Assembly (NCBI GenBank): GCA_045643165.1
Contig: JAZUKF010000009.1
Coordinates: forward strand, 1 to 6,048
DNA: 6,048 nt
From: SIG575 sp045643165
Lineage (GTDB): Bacteria > Bacillota > Clostridia > Oscillospirales > Acutalibacteraceae
Reading direction: 5' to 3'
Positions within the stretch are counted from its first letter, which is position 1, and each line of letters begins with the position of its first letter. The notes beneath the pieces were generated by a model. It had not been told where the DNA came from. It worked only from the letters and a program-made list of their open reading frames with translations, and ran no database searches. This document shows, in pieces, positions 1-5,912 of this stretch. Both the position numbers and the translations under genes were made by a program.

Positions 1-1718
1 GTGGAAATTGCAAGCAGTGAATAGAACCAACCTCTTGTCTGGTCAACGGCTTCGGAAATGAAGTCCGCCGGGAATTGAGATTCAAAAAGTTCTTTATTCT
101 CAAAGGGGTAGTGGTGCTGTGCAAAGGGCATTGAACCGGAATCAAACCAGCAGTCGATAACCTCCGGTACACGTTTCATAGGCTTACCGCAATGAGGACA
201 TTTTATAGTAACTTCGTCGATATAAGGTCTGTGGAGTTCAATTTCCTCCGGGCAGTTGTCGGACATTGATTTGAGTTCTTCAATGCTTCCGATAGCGTGT
301 TTGTGTCCGCATTCACATTCCCAGATATTCAGGGGAGTTCCCCAATAACGGTTACGGCTGATGCCCCAATCCTGCACATTTTCCAACCAGTCGCCGAAAC
401 GTCCTGTGCCGATGCTTTCGGGAATCCAGTTGATAGTCTTATTATTCTTAATAAGATCCTCTTTAACGTCAGTCATCTTGATAAACCATGATTCACGGGC
501 GTAATAGATGAGGGGAGTATCACATCTCCAGCAGTGAGGATAACTATGCTCAAATTTCGGAGCATCAAAGAGAAGTCCTTTTTTCTCCAAATCAACAAGA
601 ACGGATTTGTCCGCATCCTTGCAGAATGTTCCGGCATAGGGTGTTTCCTCTGTCATATTACCCTTGGCGTCAACAAGTTGAACGAAGGGAAGATCGTATT
701 TTCTGCCCACATTGGCATCATCTTCACCGAAAGCGGGGGCGATATGTACAATACCCGTACCGTCTGTAAGCGTTACATATTCATCACAGGTTACAAAATA
801 CGCTTTTTTGTTCTGCTTTGCGATAATCTCTTTTGCACAGTCAAACAAAGGCTCGTATTCCATATTTTCAAGGTCGATACCTTTGTATTCTTCAATTATT
901 TCGTAGGGTGCCGTTTCTTTTTCTCCGCCCAGAACCGTTTCGCAAAGTGCTTTCGCAAGAATGTATGTATATCCGTCCGCCGTTTTAACCTTAACATAGT
1001 CATGTTTCGGATTAACGCAAAGGGCTAAATTTGAAGGTAAAGTCCAGGGGGTTGTGGTCCATGCAAGGAAATATCCTTCTTCACCTTTGATTTTAAATCT
1101 TGCAATGGCGGAGCGTTCTTTAACGTCTTTGTATCCCTGTGCAACCTCGTGGGATGAAAGAGGTGTTCCGCAACGGGGACAATAAGGAACGATTTTAAAG
1201 CCTTTGTAAAGGAGTTTTCTGTCGAAAATCTGCTTTAATGCCCACCATTCAGACTCGATGAAACTGTTGTTATATGTAACATAAGGATTTTCCATATCCG
1301 CCCAAAATCCTACTGTTGCGGAAAAATCCTCCCACATTCCTTTATATTTCCAAACACTTTCCTTGCATTTCTGAATAAAAGGATCAATGCCGTATTCTTC
1401 GATCTGTTCCTTACCGTCAAGCCCGAGAAGTTTTTCAACTTCAAGTTCAACCGGAAGTCCGTGGGTATCCCAGCCCGCTTTACGGGGAACCTGATAGCCC
1501 TTCATAGTGCGGTAACGGGGAATCATATCTTTGATAACACGTGTTAAAACGTGTCCGATGTGAGGTTTGCCGTTTGCAGTGGGAGGTCCGTCATAAAAAA
1601 CATAAGGATCACCCTTACGCTCACTGCTTTTTTCAAAGATTTTATTCTCTTCCCAAAATTTTTCAATGTTCTTTTCACGCTCGACAAAGCTTAAATCAGT
1701 TGAAACTTTTTTGTACAT
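1..1718 (-). CDS. ileS: Isoleucyl-tRNA synthetase, type 2 (IleRS2), partial: C-terminal part beyond left edge
   Basis: Class I aminoacyl-tRNA synthetase that charges tRNA-Ile with isoleucine in the cytoplasm. The reading frame stays open from the ATG at 1718 to the window edge (572 codons plus two bases). Seen: nucleotide-binding signature DGPPTANGKPHIGH with HIGH at residues 53-56; AGWDTHGLPVE around 81-91; a Cys pair YCPRCG around 179-184; the CP1 editing-domain peptide AWTTTPWTLPSN around 219-230 and GTGIVHIAPAFGEDD around 320-334; GISRNRYWGTP around 452-462; Cys motifs CECGH and CPHCG around 468-512; and VIDCWFDSGSMPFAQ around 520-534. It ends in DQTRGWFYSLLAIS, just before where KMSKS should lie. 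The CWFDSGSMP form and the spacing of the Cys motifs point to the eukaryote-like type 2 enzymes (usually about 1030-1050 aa), so roughly half the protein is visible. Start choice: AGGGAG (1726-1731) sits 7 nt upstream of the ATG, and the T-box terminator lies just before it. Confidence 0.97.
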   Translation of the reverse strand, partial: MYKKVSTDLSFVEREKNIEKFWEENKIFEKSSERKGDPYVFYDGPPTANGKPHIGHVLTRVIKDMIPRYRTMKGYQVPRKAGWDTHGLPVELEVEKLLGLDGKEQIEEYGIDPFIQKCKESVWKYKGMWEDFSATVGFWADMENPYVTYNNSFIESEWWALKQIFDRKLLYKGFKIVPYCPRCGTPLSSHEVAQGYKDVKERSAIARFKIKGEEGYFLAWTTTPWTLPSNLALCVNPKHDYVKVKTADGYTYILAKALCETVLGGEKETAPYEIIEEYKGIDLENMEYEPLFDCAKEIIAKQNKKAYFVTCDEYVTLTDGTGIVHIAPAFGEDDANVGRKYDLPFVQLVDAKGNMTEETPYAGTFCKDADKSVLVDLEKKGLLFDAPKFEHSYPHCWRCDTPLIYYARESWFIKMTDVKEDLIKNNKTINWIPESIGTGRFGDWLENVQDWGISRNRYWGTPLNIWECECGHKHAIGSIEELKSMSDNCPEEIELHRPYIDEVTIKCPHCGKPMKRVPEVIDCWFDSGSMPFAQHHYPFENKELFESQFPADFISEAVDQTRGWFYSLLAIS

Positions 1719-1733
1719 ACAAATGCTCCCTTC

Positions 1734-1770
1734 AAAAAAATAACCTCCGTCCGTGAAAACAGGACGAAGG
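1734..1770 (-). terminator. Intrinsic terminator of the ileS T-box
   Basis: On the minus strand CCTTCGTCC (1762-1770) pairs over 9 bp (one G-U) with GGACGGAGG (1744-1752) around a 9-nt loop, followed by TTATTTTTTT (1734-1743). Its 5' arm contains the CUUCGUCC needed for the antiterminator, so the two folds exclude each other, as expected for a T-box switch. Confidence 0.93.
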
Positions 1771-1971
1771 TTTAAACTTCGTTATACCACCTATTTTACA
1801 TATACTGTCATATACGCTTCCCGTAACGGTGGAAATCCGGCATCACCTACTTGAATAATCTTTCAGCTTGCGACTCGGGAGTGATTTTCGGCAAAATCTC
1901 CGTTATCGGGCTTGCACCGTCCCCGACTCGCTTTTAACGTACCGATCGAGCTTACTCTCTCCGTCAAAGTC
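1734..1971 (-). promoter_or_regulatory. T-box riboswitch leader of ileS (tRNA-Ile responsive)
   Basis: Transcribed right to left, ahead of ileS. Seen in order on the minus strand: GGAGAGAGTAAG (5' side of Stem I and the specifier loop, about 1952-1963); the Stem I distal hairpin TCGGG/CCCGA enclosing GACGGTGCAAG (about 1906-1926), with the AGCGAG motif just before it; the specifier-loop 3' side AAAATCACTCC with specifier codon AUC (Ile) at 1883-1885; CCACCGTTA (about 1823-1833, Stem III region); and the T-box core AGGTGGTATAACGAAG (1777-1792). The antiterminator folds as UAGG/CCUG, a 7-nt bulge UGGUAUA, then ACGAAG/CUUCGU around loop UUUAAAC. Bulge UGGU complements the ACCA 3' end of a tRNA with discriminator A, as tRNA-Ile has. 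Known for the family: uncharged tRNA stabilises the antiterminator and lets transcription continue. The 5' boundary is approximate. Confidence 0.95.
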
Positions 1972-1991
1972 TTTCAATTTTCATCTGTAAA

Positions 1992-2020
1992 ATGATAACA
2001 TAAATCATAAAAAAAGTCAA
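1992..2020 (-). promoter_or_regulatory. Main predicted promoter of the ileS transcript
   Basis: On the minus strand TTGACT (2015-2020) is separated by exactly 17 bp from TATCAT (1992-1997), which also carries the extended -10 TG one base upstream (TGTTATCAT). The predicted start near 1984-1986 places the transcript 5' end just ahead of T-box Stem I, the expected position. Confidence 0.75.
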
Positions 2021-2061
2021 ATAAAAATAATTTTAATTATAAAAATCGGATTTTATTGCTT

Positions 2062-2093
2062 ATTATAACAGAAATTTCACGTTTTCTTGTCGA
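2062..2093 (-). promoter_or_regulatory. Possible second, upstream promoter for ileS
   Basis: On the minus strand a consensus extended -10, TGTTATAAT (TATAAT at 2062-2067), lies about 70 bp upstream of the main promoter. The best -35-like element, TCGACA (2088-2093), is 20 bp away, which is too long, so activity would have to rest on the extended -10. In AT-rich DNA this could be chance. Confidence 0.35.
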
Positions 2094-2141
2094 ATATCAC
2101 AAAAAATTGATAAAAAAATACGCAAATGCAGAAAATAATTA

Positions 2142-2170
2142 TTGAAATCTTATAATTAATGTGTTATAAT
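2142..2170 (+). promoter_or_regulatory. Predicted promoter of the EF-G-like gene
   Basis: TTGAAA (2142-2147), a 17-bp spacer, then TATAAT (2165-2170) preceded by TG at 2162-2163, giving an extended -10 TGTTATAAT. The predicted start is near 2177, giving a 5' leader of about 70 nt. It is divergent from the ileS promoters, with about 190 bp between the two predicted start points. Confidence 0.8.
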
Positions 2171-2182
2171 CTCTTTGTATTG

Positions 2183-2216
2183 TAAGTTCGGAAAAGAAAA
2201 TTTCCGTCTAAACTTA
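2183..2216 (+). promoter_or_regulatory. Stem-loop in the 5' leader of the EF-G-like gene
   Basis: CGGAAA (2189-2194) pairs with TTTCCG (2201-2206) around AGAAAA. The outer TAAGTT (2183-2188) pairs with AACTTA (2211-2216) across a one-sided bulge TCTA. It sits near the predicted 5' end of the mRNA and stops 16 nt before the Shine-Dalgarno sequence, so it leaves the ribosome binding site free. It resembles a 5' stabilising hairpin, and I see no poly-U tract that would make it a terminator. No known riboswitch class is recognised. Confidence 0.5.
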
Positions 2217-2246
2217 AAAATATAGTATATCTGAGGAGGAATACAG

Positions 2247-4313
2247 GTGAAAACCTACAGTGCAAAAAATATCAGAAATATCGCAGTTGCCGGTCATGGC
2301 AGCAGAGGTAAAACTACTCTTTGCGAGGCTATGCTCTTCTTGGCAAAAGCCACCGACAGACTGGGCAGAATTCTTGACGGAAATACCGTTCTCGACTTTG
2401 ATGCCGAAGAAAAAAGAAGAAAAGTATCTGTTTCTACTTCAATGGCTCCCATTGAATGGAAAGATAATAAGATAAATATTCTTGATACTCCCGGACTTTT
2501 TGATTTTGCCGGCGGTATCAGTGAAGGAATACGTGCTGCCGAATGTGCTCTTATCGTTACGGCGGCAGGATGCGGACTTGATGTAGGTGTGGAAAAGGTT
2601 TATAAAGCCGCAAGTGAAAGAAACATTTCCAAAGTGTTTGTTGTTACTAAGTGCGATGCGGAAAATGCCGACTTTGCCAAAACCTTTGAGGCGTTGAAGG
2701 AAGAATATAATACCGCAATCTGTCCCATAGTTGTTCCTTACTATGAAGGTAATCAGTTAAAATGTTACGTAAACTATTCTCTCGGAAAGGCTTTTCAATA
2801 TAATAACGGCGTTGCTTCCGAATGTGCTATGCCGGAAGACGGTGCCATTGATGACATGAGAGAAATATTCAGAGAGGCTATTGCCACGGTTGACGAAGAC
2901 CTTATGGAAAAATTCTTTGACGGTGTTCCCTTCACCGATGAGGAAAGAGAAAAAGCCCTTAAAGAAGGTATTGCAACAGGTGTTATTGCTCCGCTTTATG
3001 CCTGCTCCGGTTATACCACCGATGCGGTTGATATGATCCTTAATGCTATCGTTACCGTTATCCCCTCTGCTGCCGATGCGGCAGGTGAAACCGCCATTGA
3101 CGCAAGCGGTAATGAGGTTGAACTTAAATGTGATGAAAACGGCGATTTGGCTGCAATCTGCTTCAAAACCGTTTCCGACCCCTTTGTAGGAAAAATGTCA
3201 TTCTTTAAAGTTGTCAGCGGTAAAATTTCTCCCGATGTTCAGCCCTATAACGTAAATAAAGATCAGGTTGAAAAAATGGGTAAAATCATCACCGTTAAAG
3301 GTGCAAAGCAGGAAGAAGTACCCTACATACCTGCCGGTGATATCGGTGTTGTTGCAAAGTTGGGCGGTTTCAGAACCGGTAACACTCTTTGCAAGCAGAA
3401 AGCACCTTACACTCTTAAAGGTGTTGAATTCCCGGAACCCTGTCTTCAAAGAGCGGTTAAAGTTCGTAAAAAGGGTGAGGAAGAAAAAGTTTCTGCCGGT
3501 ATGGTTAAGATTATTCACGAAGATCCCACCATCAGTTTTGCCACAAACAATGAAACAAGAGAGATGATTTTGTCCGGTTTAGGCGAACAGCATCTTGATG
3601 TTGTTGTTTCAAAACTTGCAAAATTAGGTGTTGAGGTTGACCTTACGGTACCAAGAGTTGCTTACAGAGAAACGATCCGTAAAAAGGTTGAGGTTCAGGG
3701 TAAACATAAGAAACAGTCCGGCGGACACGGTCAGTTCGGTGATGTTTGGATAAGATTTGAACCCTGTGAAAGCGAAGAACTTATATTCGATGTTGAAGTT
3801 GTAGGCGGCTCTGTTCCGAAAAACTTCTTCCCGGCTGTTGAAAAGGGATTGAGGGACAGCGTTGCAAAGGGAATTATCGCAGGATATCCCATGGTAGGAT
3901 TGAAAGCGGTACTTTACGACGGCTCATATCATCCGGTTGACTCTTCCGAAATGGCGTTCAAAACTGCGGCAAGCCTTGCATTCAAGAACGGTATTCCCAA
4001 TGCTCAACCCACCATCCTTGAACCTATCGGAACATTGAAAGCATATATGCAGGATGCAAAAATGGGCGATATCATGGGTGATATCACGAAACGTCGAGGC
4101 AGAGTTTTGGGAATGGGACCTGCCGATGAACCTAAGATGCAGGAAATCGTGGCGGAAGTTCCCATGGCTGAAATGGGCGATTTTGCAACAGTTCTCCGTT
4201 CCGTAACTCACGGAAAAGGTCATTTCTCCATAGAATTTGCAAGATATGAAGACGCTCCTGCAAATGTTGCCCAAAAAGTAATTGAAGAGTCGAAAAAAGA
4301 AGAAGAAGAATAA
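2247..4313 (+). CDS. EF-G paralogue (elongation factor G-like translational GTPase, EF-G2 type)
   Basis: A 688-aa protein with full EF-G architecture. GTPase domain: P-loop GHGSRGKT (16-23), switch I EKRRKVSVS (55-63), G3 DTPGLFDF (80-87), G4 TKCD (134-137). Domain II runs about 290-390. Domain III contains EDPTISF (425-431) and GLGEQHLD (about 444-451). Domain IV contains KKQSGGHGQFG (about 488-498) and DGSYHPVDSSEMAFK (558-572). Domain V contains PTILEPI (588-594) and MGDITKRRGRVLGM. The tail is acidic and lysine-rich. Compared with canonical EF-G (AHIDAGKT, RGITI, DTPGHVDF, NKxD, GELHL), the G-motifs are divergent while domain IV, which enters the decoding site in EF-G, is well kept. This fits the EF-G2-like subfamily (the type that includes Thermus EF-G-2), whose cellular role is unclear, rather than the essential fusA, which normally sits by rpsL/rpsG/tuf. 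Start: GTG at 2247, with GAGGAGG (2233-2239) 7 nt upstream. It has its own promoter. Confidence 0.93.
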   Translation: MKTYSAKNIRNIAVAGHGSRGKTTLCEAMLFLAKATDRLGRILDGNTVLDFDAEEKRRKVSVSTSMAPIEWKDNKINILDTPGLFDFAGGISEGIRAAECALIVTAAGCGLDVGVEKVYKAASERNISKVFVVTKCDAENADFAKTFEALKEEYNTAICPIVVPYYEGNQLKCYVNYSLGKAFQYNNGVASECAMPEDGAIDDMREIFREAIATVDEDLMEKFFDGVPFTDEEREKALKEGIATGVIAPLYACSGYTTDAVDMILNAIVTVIPSAADAAGETAIDASGNEVELKCDENGDLAAICFKTVSDPFVGKMSFFKVVSGKISPDVQPYNVNKDQVEKMGKIITVKGAKQEEVPYIPAGDIGVVAKLGGFRTGNTLCKQKAPYTLKGVEFPEPCLQRAVKVRKKGEEEKVSAGMVKIIHEDPTISFATNNETREMILSGLGEQHLDVVVSKLAKLGVEVDLTVPRVAYRETIRKKVEVQGKHKKQSGGHGQFGDVWIRFEPCESEELIFDVEVVGGSVPKNFFPAVEKGLRDSVAKGIIAGYPMVGLKAVLYDGSYHPVDSSEMAFKTAASLAFKNGIPNAQPTILEPIGTLKAYMQDAKMGDIMGDITKRRGRVLGMGPADEPKMQEIVAEVPMAEMGDFATVLRSVTHGKGHFSIEFARYEDAPANVAQKVIEESKKEEEE

Positions 4314-4329
4314 TATATTTTGAAAGTTT

Positions 4330-4377
4330 TATTGCGGGATATTTCATAATTAACAGTTATGACAATATTCCGCAATA
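4330..4377 (+). terminator. Long hairpin between the EF-G-like gene and gdhA; probable terminator
   Basis: TTGCGGGATATT (4332-4343) pairs with AATATTCCGCAA (4364-4375) over 12 bp with one G-U. TCATAA (4344-4349) pairs with TTATGA (4357-4362), with one bulged C (4363) and loop TTAACAG. Two further A-T pairs extend the base. The 3' flank is TATTTTATT, U-rich but not a clean run. The position 16 nt after the stop codon and the GC-rich stem base fit an intrinsic terminator. Because the U-tract is imperfect and gdhA follows in the same direction, partial read-through into gdhA is possible. Confidence 0.65.
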
Positions 4378-4397
4378 TTTTATTCATATTTGTAAAA

Positions 4398-4403
4398 TAT
4401 AAT
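4398..4403 (+). promoter_or_regulatory. Candidate -10 element for gdhA
   Basis: A perfect TATAAT lies 78 bp before the gdhA ATG and just after the long hairpin, but no good -35 hexamer is found 16-18 bp upstream (that stretch is the 3' arm of the hairpin). It may be activator-dependent, or chance in AT-rich sequence. Confidence 0.3.
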
Positions 4404-4481
4404 TTATCCTGTAAAAAAATAATAGGGTACCGGTTACTAAAATTCTGTTTTTTTAACTTTGTCCCGGAATGGAGTATTGCT

Positions 4482-5828
4482 ATGAGTTTTAAAAGTAAAT
4501 ACTTTGATGACGTTATGGAAAATGTTATCAAAAGAAATCCGTCGGAGCCTGAATTTCACCAGGCTGTAAGAGAAGTTCTTGAATCAATCGAGCCTGTTGT
4601 CGAAGCACATCCCGAATTTAAAGACAGAGGCATTATTGATATGATAGTTGAGCCTGAAAGAATTATTAAATTCCGTGTTCCCTGGGTTGATGATAACGGA
4701 AATGTTCAGGTTAACAGAGGTTTCAGAATTCAGTTTAACAGTGCTATCGGTCCTTATAAGGGCGGACTTCGTTTCCATCCCTCCGTTTATGAAGGTATTA
4801 TTAAATTTTTAGGATTTGAACAGATTTTCAAAAATTCACTTACGGGACTTCCCATCGGCGGCGGTAAAGGCGGCAGCGACTTTGATCCCAAAGGTAAATC
4901 CGATATGGAAGTTATGCGTTTCTGCCAGAGTTTTATGACTGAATTATCAAAATATATCGGTGCCGATACTGACGTTCCCGCAGGTGATATCGGTGTTGGT
5001 GCAAGAGAAATCGGATTTCTTTTCGGTCAGTATAAACGTCTTCGTGATGAATTCACAGGTGTCCTCACCGGTAAAGGTATTCCCTACGGCGGAAGCCTTG
5101 CAAGAAAGGAAGCGACGGGCTTCGGACTTTGCTATTATACAGAGGAAATGCTTAAAGACCATAACGATTCATTCAAAGGTAAGACTGTTGTTATTTCCGG
5201 TTCCGGTAACGTTGCCATTTACGCTTGTGAAAAGGCAACAACACTCGGCGGAAAGGTTGTTGCAATGTCCGACTCAAACGGATATATTTATGATGCAAAC
5301 GGTATTGACCTTAATTCAATTAAGCAAATCAAAGAGGTTGAACGTAAACGTATTAAAGAGTATGTTACTTCACATCCAACAGCGGAATATCATGAAGGCT
5401 GTAAAGGTATCTGGACAGTAAAATGCGATATCGCTCTTCCCTGTGCTACACAGAATGAAATTGATGAGGAAAGTGCAAAGGCACTCCTTGCAAACGGTGT
5501 AATGGCAGTTGCCGAAGGCGCCAATATGCCTTCAACTCCCGAAGCAATCGCAGCATTCCAGGGTGCAGGTATTCTTTTTGCTCCCGCTAAAGCATCCAAT
5601 GCAGGCGGTGTTGCAACATCCGCTCTTGAAATGAGCCAGAATTCCATGAGATATTCATGGACATTTGAAGAAGTTGATGCAAAACTTAAAGGAATTATGA
5701 TTAACATTTACCATAACTGTGCCGATGCCGCAAAGGAATACGGCTGTGAAGGTAACCTTGTTGCCGGTGCAAATATTGCAGGATTCCTTAAAGTTGCAAA
5801 CGCAATGATGGCACACGGTGTAGTTTGA
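4482..5828 (+). CDS. gdhA: Glutamate dehydrogenase, NADP-type (hexameric, about 450-aa class)
   Basis: Catalyses reversible reductive amination of 2-oxoglutarate with ammonium to glutamate (EC 1.4.1.4 if NADP-specific), in the cytoplasm. The 448-aa length matches the small hexameric GDH family (E. coli GdhA 447). Glu/Phe/Leu/Val-dehydrogenase dimerisation domain: RVPWVDDNG (65-73), IGPYKGGLRFHPS (89-101; substrate-binding K93), LPIGGGKGGSDFDPKGKSD (123-141; catalytic K129), DVPAGDIGVGAREIG (164-178; catalytic-type D169). The Rossmann domain starts near 200 with GKTVVISGSGNVA (233-245), and SDSNG (263-267) follows the second beta strand. SGSGNVA and SDSxG are features of NADP-dependent enzymes; NAD-type clostridial GDH has a GFGNVA/SGPDG-like form. 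The C-terminus has PAKASNAGGVATSALEMSQNS (368-388) and LVAGANIAGF. Start: ATG 4482 with GGAG (4471-4474) 7 nt upstream; an in-frame ATG at 4359 would add 41 residues unlike the family and lies inside the hairpin. Cofactor preference is inferred. Confidence 0.96.
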   Translation: MSFKSKYFDDVMENVIKRNPSEPEFHQAVREVLESIEPVVEAHPEFKDRGIIDMIVEPERIIKFRVPWVDDNGNVQVNRGFRIQFNSAIGPYKGGLRFHPSVYEGIIKFLGFEQIFKNSLTGLPIGGGKGGSDFDPKGKSDMEVMRFCQSFMTELSKYIGADTDVPAGDIGVGAREIGFLFGQYKRLRDEFTGVLTGKGIPYGGSLARKEATGFGLCYYTEEMLKDHNDSFKGKTVVISGSGNVAIYACEKATTLGGKVVAMSDSNGYIYDANGIDLNSIKQIKEVERKRIKEYVTSHPTAEYHEGCKGIWTVKCDIALPCATQNEIDEESAKALLANGVMAVAEGANMPSTPEAIAAFQGAGILFAPAKASNAGGVATSALEMSQNSMRYSWTFEEVDAKLKGIMINIYHNCADAAKEYGCEGNLVAGANIAGFLKVANAMMAHGVV

Positions 5829-5860
5829 TTTTTGTAAAACTTAAAAATTTATCAGGCTGT

Positions 5861-5912
5861 GTTTAATCTTGTAGGGTATGCCGAGGACGGCATACCCTAC
5901 AAGATTATAAAC
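5861..5912. repeat. Perfect 20-bp-arm palindrome downstream of gdhA (GTAGGG...CCCTAC type)
   Basis: Arms 5864-5883 and 5888-5907 are perfect reverse complements around the tetraloop AGGA; GTTT/AAAC (5861-5864 and 5909-5912) offers alternative pairs across a 2-nt bulge. The arms are more GC-rich than the flanks, and their centre reads GTAGGGTATGCCG / CGGCATACCCTAC. It begins 32 nt after the gdhA stop codon, so its RNA may act as a 3' end or stability hairpin for gdhA. No poly-U run follows, which makes a simple intrinsic terminator less likely. It resembles dispersed intergenic palindromes (MITE- or REP-like) with GTAGGG termini that I associate with clostridial genomes; copy number cannot be judged from this window. 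Confidence 0.8.

Noticed and set aside
534..1028. A 164-codon plus-strand open frame (and smaller ones at 297-491, 712-906 and 1541-1756)
   Set aside because: They lie antisense to the clear ileS coding frame, have no family features, and their predicted proteins are Phe/Cys-rich in the manner of reverse-strand shadows; the one at 1541-1756 also runs into the T-box terminator.
1799..1815. Two direct copies of CATATAC, 10 bp apart
   Set aside because: A short AT-rich repeat in the linker between T-box Stem III and the antiterminator, with no array or further copies; best taken as chance.
3198..3518. Minus-strand open frames within the EF-G-like gene (also 3924-4274 and 4132-4347)
   Set aside because: They are opposite a strongly conserved coding frame, with no plausible ribosome binding site or recognisable domain.
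4430..4467. CCGGTTA (4430-4436) paired with TAAC...CCGG (4454-4467) as a gdhA leader riboswitch
   Set aside because: The pairing is short, broken by a 6-nt bulge and relies on the self-complementary CCGG; no known riboswitch motif is visible.
4359..4481. N-terminal extension of glutamate dehydrogenase from an in-frame ATG at 4359
   Set aside because: The 41 extra residues do not match the family, the ATG lies in the loop-side arm of the hairpin with no ribosome binding site, and the ATG at 4482 has GGAG at good spacing and gives the standard 448-aa length.
4960..5421. A 153-codon plus-strand frame inside gdhA and minus-strand frames at 4584-4778, 4947-5162 and 5390-5707
   Set aside because: All overlap the conserved glutamate dehydrogenase frame; their low-complexity translations look like frame shadows.
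5864..5907. Reading the palindrome as a CRISPR repeat or a standard rho-independent terminator
   Set aside because: There is a single copy with no spacers, and no poly-U run follows the stem.
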